Origin: CAYOXX01 sp964408025
Lineage (GTDB): Bacteria; Acidobacteriota; DATKUA01
Length of the DNA stretch: 26,327 nt
Assembly (NCBI GenBank): GCA_964408025.1
Contig: CAYOXX010000038.1
Location: 1 to 26,327 of the forward strand
Direction: 5' to 3'
Each line of letters opens with the position of its first letter. The stretch's first letter is position 1. This document shows, piece by piece, positions 23,345-26,327 of the stretch. A program made the translations under genes and the position numbers. Below the pieces are notes generated by a model. It did no database searches. It was not told where the DNA came from and saw nothing but the letters and a program-made list of their open reading frames with translations.

Positions 23345-23373
23345 ATTCTAAGGTTCTCATGTTCCGTTGTCAA
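23345..23373 (-). promoter_or_regulatory. Sigma-70 promoter of the 113-aa gene
   Basis: On the minus strand, TTGACA (23368-23373), a 17-bp spacer and TAGAAT (23345-23350) match the housekeeping consensus at 11 of 12 positions. The expected start lies about 15 nt before the ATG, with the ribosome site between. Confidence 0.87.
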
Positions 23374-23725
23374 CACTTTCTTTTTGTCTCTTTTTCGCGA
23401 ATTTGTGACTTTTTCTCAAATACAATCGGCTCCATTATCCGGGCGGAATATCTTCACGTTGCACGGATCACGCGAGAACACATCCGCCAGATACTACCTC
23501 TCGCCTTTTCCATGCTGGATTGATCGGTATCGCTGCGCATCGCTGCGCCTCCAGCAACTGTATAACTCGGCGCTCCCCGGCCTCCCGAAAACCTTCTCGT
23601 CGGCCGCTGACTTCAATCCCGGCGCCGCGCCGAACGAGGCACCGGTTCGCGGCACATCCGCTTGCGCGGCGAAACCGCAGCCGATACACTTTGGCGACAA
23701 CGATCCATTCCCCGAGGGGCTATAT
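23374..23725. other. Region upstream of the CoA ligase gene
   Basis: This 352-bp stretch is open in the ligase frame back to 23384, but the translation (Arg/Ser/Pro-rich, no family features) does not look like coding sequence. No plus-strand promoter with both hexamers was found. Confidence 0.4.
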
Positions 23726-25267
23726 ATGGCAAGGCTGTTCGAGTACCAGGGCAAGGAGATGCTGAGGCGCGCCGGCGTGCCGGTGCCCAACGGATTGGTC
23801 GCCGCGAGCACCGCGGCGGCCGAGGAAGCGGCGCGTGAGATCGGCGGCCCGGTGGTCGTCAAGGCGCAGGCCTGGGTCACGGGGCGCGCTGAGCTGGGCG
23901 GCATCCGTTTTGCCGAGACACCTGAGGAGGCGGGCGAGGCCGCCGCAACGATGCTCGGCCTCGAGCTGAAGGGGTTCCGCGTCCGCAAGGTGCTGATCGA
24001 GGAGCGGCTGCAGATCGAGCGCGAGTGCTACGCCGGCGTCATCATCGACGACGCCGAGCGCGCCCCGCTCCTGATCGTCAGCTCCGTCGGCGGCTCCGGC
24101 ATCGAGGAGATCGCGCGCGAGCGCCCCGACGCCGTTGCCAGCGCCCACATCGACCTCGCCACGGGACTTCGCGGCTACCAGGCGCGCAACCTGCTGCGCC
24201 GCGTCGGCATAGCCGGCAGGGACCAGATGGTTCTGGGCGGCCTGCTCGTCAAGCTCTGGCGCGTGGCCCGCGAGAGCGAGGCGCGCGCGGCTGAGATCAA
24301 CCCGCTGGTGCGCACCGCCGATGGCAAGTGGATGGCCGCCGACTGCCGGCTGACCATCGACGACTACGCCGTCTTCCGCCACCCGGAGCTGGGCATCGAG
24401 ATCGCGCGCGAGTTCGACCGCCCGGCCACCGAACTGGAGAAGATCGCCTACGCCGTCGAGGAGGGCGACTATCGCGGCACCTTCTACTTCATCCAGCTCG
24501 AGACCGGCTTCGACCGCGGCCAGGATTACCTCGGCTTCCACGGCGCCGGCGGCGGCGGCAGCATGATGAGCATGGACGCCCTGCTCGACCGCGGCTTCAA
24601 GCTCGCCAACTTCTGCGACACCTCCGGCAATCCAGCAGCCTCGAAGGTCTACCGCGCCGCCAAGATCATCCTCGCCCAGGGCCCGATAGACGGCTACTTC
24701 GGCAGCGGCAGCGGCGTCGCCAGCCAGGAGCAGTTCCACAGCGCCCGAGGCCTCGTAAAAGCCTTCCGCGAGGCCTGGCTCGACATCCCCACCGTTATCC
24801 GCCTCGGCGGCAACAGCGAGGACAAGGCGATCGAGATCCTCACTTCCCAGACCGCCGACCTGCCGGCGCCCGTCGAGGGCTATAAGAAGAACGACACACC
24901 CGCCTTCTGCGCCACGCGTTTGGAGGAGCTCCTGAAGAAACCGGTTGAGCCGCGGCCCCGTCCCGAGCCGGAGCCGTTCGGCGCCGACTACGAATTCGCC
25001 TCGCCCACCGGCACAGTCCGCTTCGACTACGACAAGTGCCGCGCCTGCGCCAGCAAGGCCTGCGTGGCCGAGTGCATCCCGAAGATCCTCAAGCTGGACG
25101 GCGATGTGCCGGCGCTGGCTGTCGGCCGCGACGAGGCGGCCAAGAACAAGTGCATCGAGTGCCTGGCCTGCGAGCTCGAGTGCCTGCGCCGCGGCGAGCA
25201 CGGCTGCCGCATCGAGCTGCCGATACCCGGCCTCGACGAGTGGCTGCAAGCGAAGGGGAGACGCTGA
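23726..25267 (+). CDS. SucC-like ATP-grasp CoA ligase beta subunit fused to a two-cluster ferredoxin domain
   Basis: The 513-aa protein starts MARLFEYQGKEMLRRAGVPV at an ATG 6 nt after GAGGGG. Residues 1-~235 are a SucC-type ATP-grasp domain (VVVKAQAWVTGRAELGGIRF, EINPLV, CRLTIDDYAVFRHPEL). The usual GRGKxGG loop reads GRAELGG. Residues ~245-395 match the SucC CoA-ligase domain (FHGAGGGGSMMSMD, ANFCDTSGNPAASKV, IPTVIRLGGNSEDKA). Residues ~430-500 are extra: C438-x2-C441-x4-C446-x3-C450 and C476-x2-C479-x2-C482-x3-C486, plus C494, enough for two [4Fe-4S] clusters. ADP- or GDP-linked acyl-CoA/acid interconversion is expected. The role of the clusters is unknown. It is one base from the SucD gene. 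Confidence 0.93.
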   Translation: MARLFEYQGKEMLRRAGVPVPNGLVAASTAAAEEAAREIGGPVVVKAQAWVTGRAELGGIRFAETPEEAGEAAATMLGLELKGFRVRKVLIEERLQIERECYAGVIIDDAERAPLLIVSSVGGSGIEEIARERPDAVASAHIDLATGLRGYQARNLLRRVGIAGRDQMVLGGLLVKLWRVARESEARAAEINPLVRTADGKWMAADCRLTIDDYAVFRHPELGIEIAREFDRPATELEKIAYAVEEGDYRGTFYFIQLETGFDRGQDYLGFHGAGGGGSMMSMDALLDRGFKLANFCDTSGNPAASKVYRAAKIILAQGPIDGYFGSGSGVASQEQFHSARGLVKAFREAWLDIPTVIRLGGNSEDKAIEILTSQTADLPAPVEGYKKNDTPAFCATRLEELLKKPVEPRPRPEPEPFGADYEFASPTGTVRFDYDKCRACASKACVAECIPKILKLDGDVPALAVGRDEAAKNKCIECLACELECLRRGEHGCRIELPIPGLDEWLQAKGRR

Positions 25268-25268
25268 G

Positions 25269-26174
25269 ATGGCGATCCTGATCGACGAGACCACGCGCGT
25301 CATGGTGCAGGGGATCACCGGCCGCGAAGGCCGCGCCCGCGCCAAGCTGATGATCGACTACGGCACCAACGTCGTCGCAGGCTGCACGCCCGGCCGCGGC
25401 GGCCAGGAGGTCCTCGGCGTCGCCGTCTACGACACCGTCGAGGAGGCCTGGGAGGCGGCCGGCCCGATCGACCTCTCGGCGGTCTTCGTGCCCGCGCCCC
25501 TGGTCCGCGAGGCGGCGCTGGAGGCGATTGATGCCGGCGTCAGGACGCTGGTGCTGGTGCCCGACCGCGTGCCGATATACGACGTGCTCGAGATCGCCTC
25601 CGCCGCTAAGTCCTCTGGTGCGCGCTTCCTGGGGCCCAACACGCTGGGTCTGCTCTCGCCCGGCAAGGCTGTGGCCGGCATGATCGGCGGCCGCGCCGAG
25701 ACCGCGCGCGAGTGGTTCAAGCCCGGGCCCGTCGGCGTCGCCAGCCGCAGCGGCGGCATCACCTCCTCGATCGCCTACTACCTCAACCAGGTCGGCATCG
25801 GCCAGACATCGATCATCCACGTCGGCGGCGACGCCGTCGTCGGCCTCCCCCACCCCGACGTCGCCCTCGAGTTCGAAAAGGACCCCGACACCAGGGCGAT
25901 CGTCATCTTCGGCGAGATCGGCGGCACGCAGGAGGAGCGCCTGGCCGAGCTGATGAAGGCCGGCGAGGTCACCAAGCCGGTCGTCGCCTACATCGGCGGC
26001 AAGGCGGCCAAGGAGGGGACCCGCTTCAGCCACGCCGGCGCCATCGTCGAGGGCGGCCGCGGCACCCACGCCGGCAAAGTCGAGGCCCTCAAGGCAGCCG
26101 GAGCCCGCATCGTCGACAACTTCGGCGACATACCCGAGGTCACCAAAGAGGTCCTCGCCGAACTCGGAATCTGA
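25269..26174 (+). CDS. sucD: SucD-like CoA ligase alpha subunit
   Basis: The 301-aa protein has the usual length. It has a CoA-binding Rossmann start (TTRVMVQGITGREGRARAKL), TPGRGGQEVLG, GPNTLGLLSPGK, and VGVASRSGGITSSIAYYLNQ. The active-site His that is phosphorylated during catalysis lies in FSHAGAIVEGGRGTH. The ATG follows the beta-subunit stop by one base, so the two subunits are co-translated. With its partner it should form succinate-CoA-ligase-type heterodimers; because the beta subunit is unusual, the natural acid (succinate, malate, citrate or other) is open. The symbol marks family, not proven substrate. The end is followed by short repeats, not a clear terminator. Confidence 0.92.
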   Translation: MAILIDETTRVMVQGITGREGRARAKLMIDYGTNVVAGCTPGRGGQEVLGVAVYDTVEEAWEAAGPIDLSAVFVPAPLVREAALEAIDAGVRTLVLVPDRVPIYDVLEIASAAKSSGARFLGPNTLGLLSPGKAVAGMIGGRAETAREWFKPGPVGVASRSGGITSSIAYYLNQVGIGQTSIIHVGGDAVVGLPHPDVALEFEKDPDTRAIVIFGEIGGTQEERLAELMKAGEVTKPVVAYIGGKAAKEGTRFSHAGAIVEGGRGTHAGKVEALKAAGARIVDNFGDIPEVTKEVLAELGI

Positions 26175-26192
26175 AGCGAATTTTCACAACAC

Positions 26193-26212
26193 CGGTAGGA
26201 CAGACATTCTTG
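26193..26212 (+). repeat. Dispersed repeat CGGTAGGACAGACATTCTTG, copy 1
   Basis: This 20-bp sequence is identical to 26277-26296. Here it continues into TCTGTC, giving an inverted repeat ACAGACA-TTCT-TGTCTGT. Confidence 0.9.
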
Positions 26213-26236
26213 TCTGTCATCTCTCAGGTAGTACAG

Positions 26237-26252
26237 ACCCGCCGCGGCGGGT
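26237..26252. repeat. 16-bp perfect palindrome between the repeat copies
   Basis: ACCCGCCGCGGCGGGT equals its own reverse complement. It lies between the two repeat copies, with CTATCCTGCCTGTCC (a diverged reverse-complement arm) following. Confidence 0.8.
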
Positions 26253-26276
26253 GAACTATCCTGCCTGTCCAAGTCT

Positions 26277-26296
26277 CGGTAGGACAGACATTCTTG
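26277..26296 (+). repeat. Dispersed repeat CGGTAGGACAGACATTCTTG, copy 2
   Basis: This is an exact 20-bp copy of 26193-26212. It then diverges (ACGGCC) and runs towards the window end. Confidence 0.9.
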
Positions 26297-26327
26297 ACGG
26301 CCCGGCAAAAACTTCATTCGGGATTTT

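Noticed and set aside
23384..23725. Upstream in-frame extension of the CoA ligase beta gene
   Set aside because: The extra 114 residues resemble no domain, and a ribosome site and family-typical N-terminus mark the ATG at 23726.
23720..25345. 541-codon minus-strand frame opposite the CoA ligase beta gene
   Set aside because: Its Ala/Gly/Asp/Val-rich composition is typical of antisense frames of GC-rich genes; the plus strand encodes recognisable SucC domains.

Overview
The window is GC-rich (roughly 65% by eye) and comes from a diderm, probably anaerobic bacterium that I cannot place in a named phylum. An outer membrane is implied by a BamA-like beta-barrel protein, lipoproteins and many signal peptides. 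Flagellar-type export (FlhA N-terminus), a type IV pilin and a class A RNase P RNA point to Bacteria. An oxygen-sensitive 2-hydroxyacyl-CoA dehydratase family system and an iron-sulfur-fused CoA ligase point to anaerobic metabolism. The mix of multidomain fusions suggests an uncultivated lineage, possibly near the FCB/Zixibacteria/Coatesbacteria sphere (inference only).

Layout. 1-502: start of flhA (minus, runs off the edge). 788-4865: two-gene plus-strand operon, a TPR/CsgG-like periplasmic protein followed by a metallopeptidase/beta-propeller/beta-barrel fusion. 5069-5542: minus-strand type IV pilin with a consensus sigma-54 promoter. 5974-10800: a visibly AT-richer accessory stretch with a GT4 glycosyltransferase, a membrane-anchored protein with ~30-residue coiled-coil repeats, a probable gene remnant, and two tandem paralogous cassettes (conserved leader, secreted two-domain protein, near-identical terminator). 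11017-12210: a minus-strand DUF4203-like membrane protein and, divergently, rnpB. 12353-13216: response regulator with an apparently dead HPt-like domain. 13459-18701: minus-strand four-gene cluster (histidine phosphatase-HAD fusion, GntR/FCD regulator, dehydratase-family subunit, dehydratase subunit fused to its activator ATPase). 18879-21607: plus-strand genes for a Nudix protein, a 24-residue lipoprotein, a lipoprotein, a secreted protein with two similar PH-like halves and a small hypothetical protein. 21654-23322: minus-strand cysteine desulfurase-family enzyme and a separately transcribed 113-aa protein. 23726-26174: SucC-like subunit fused to a two-cluster ferredoxin domain, with its SucD partner. 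The window ends in dispersed short repeats.

How the genes fit together. Two parts concern CoA-thioester and low-potential electron chemistry: the dehydratase/activase cluster, probably controlled by its own FCD-type GntR regulator, and the ferredoxin-fused CoA ligase. The best candidates for undescribed biology are the ferredoxin-SucC fusion, the fused dehydratase-activase with its phosphatase-fusion neighbour, the duplicated leader/secreted-protein/terminator cassettes, and the 24-residue lipoprotein.
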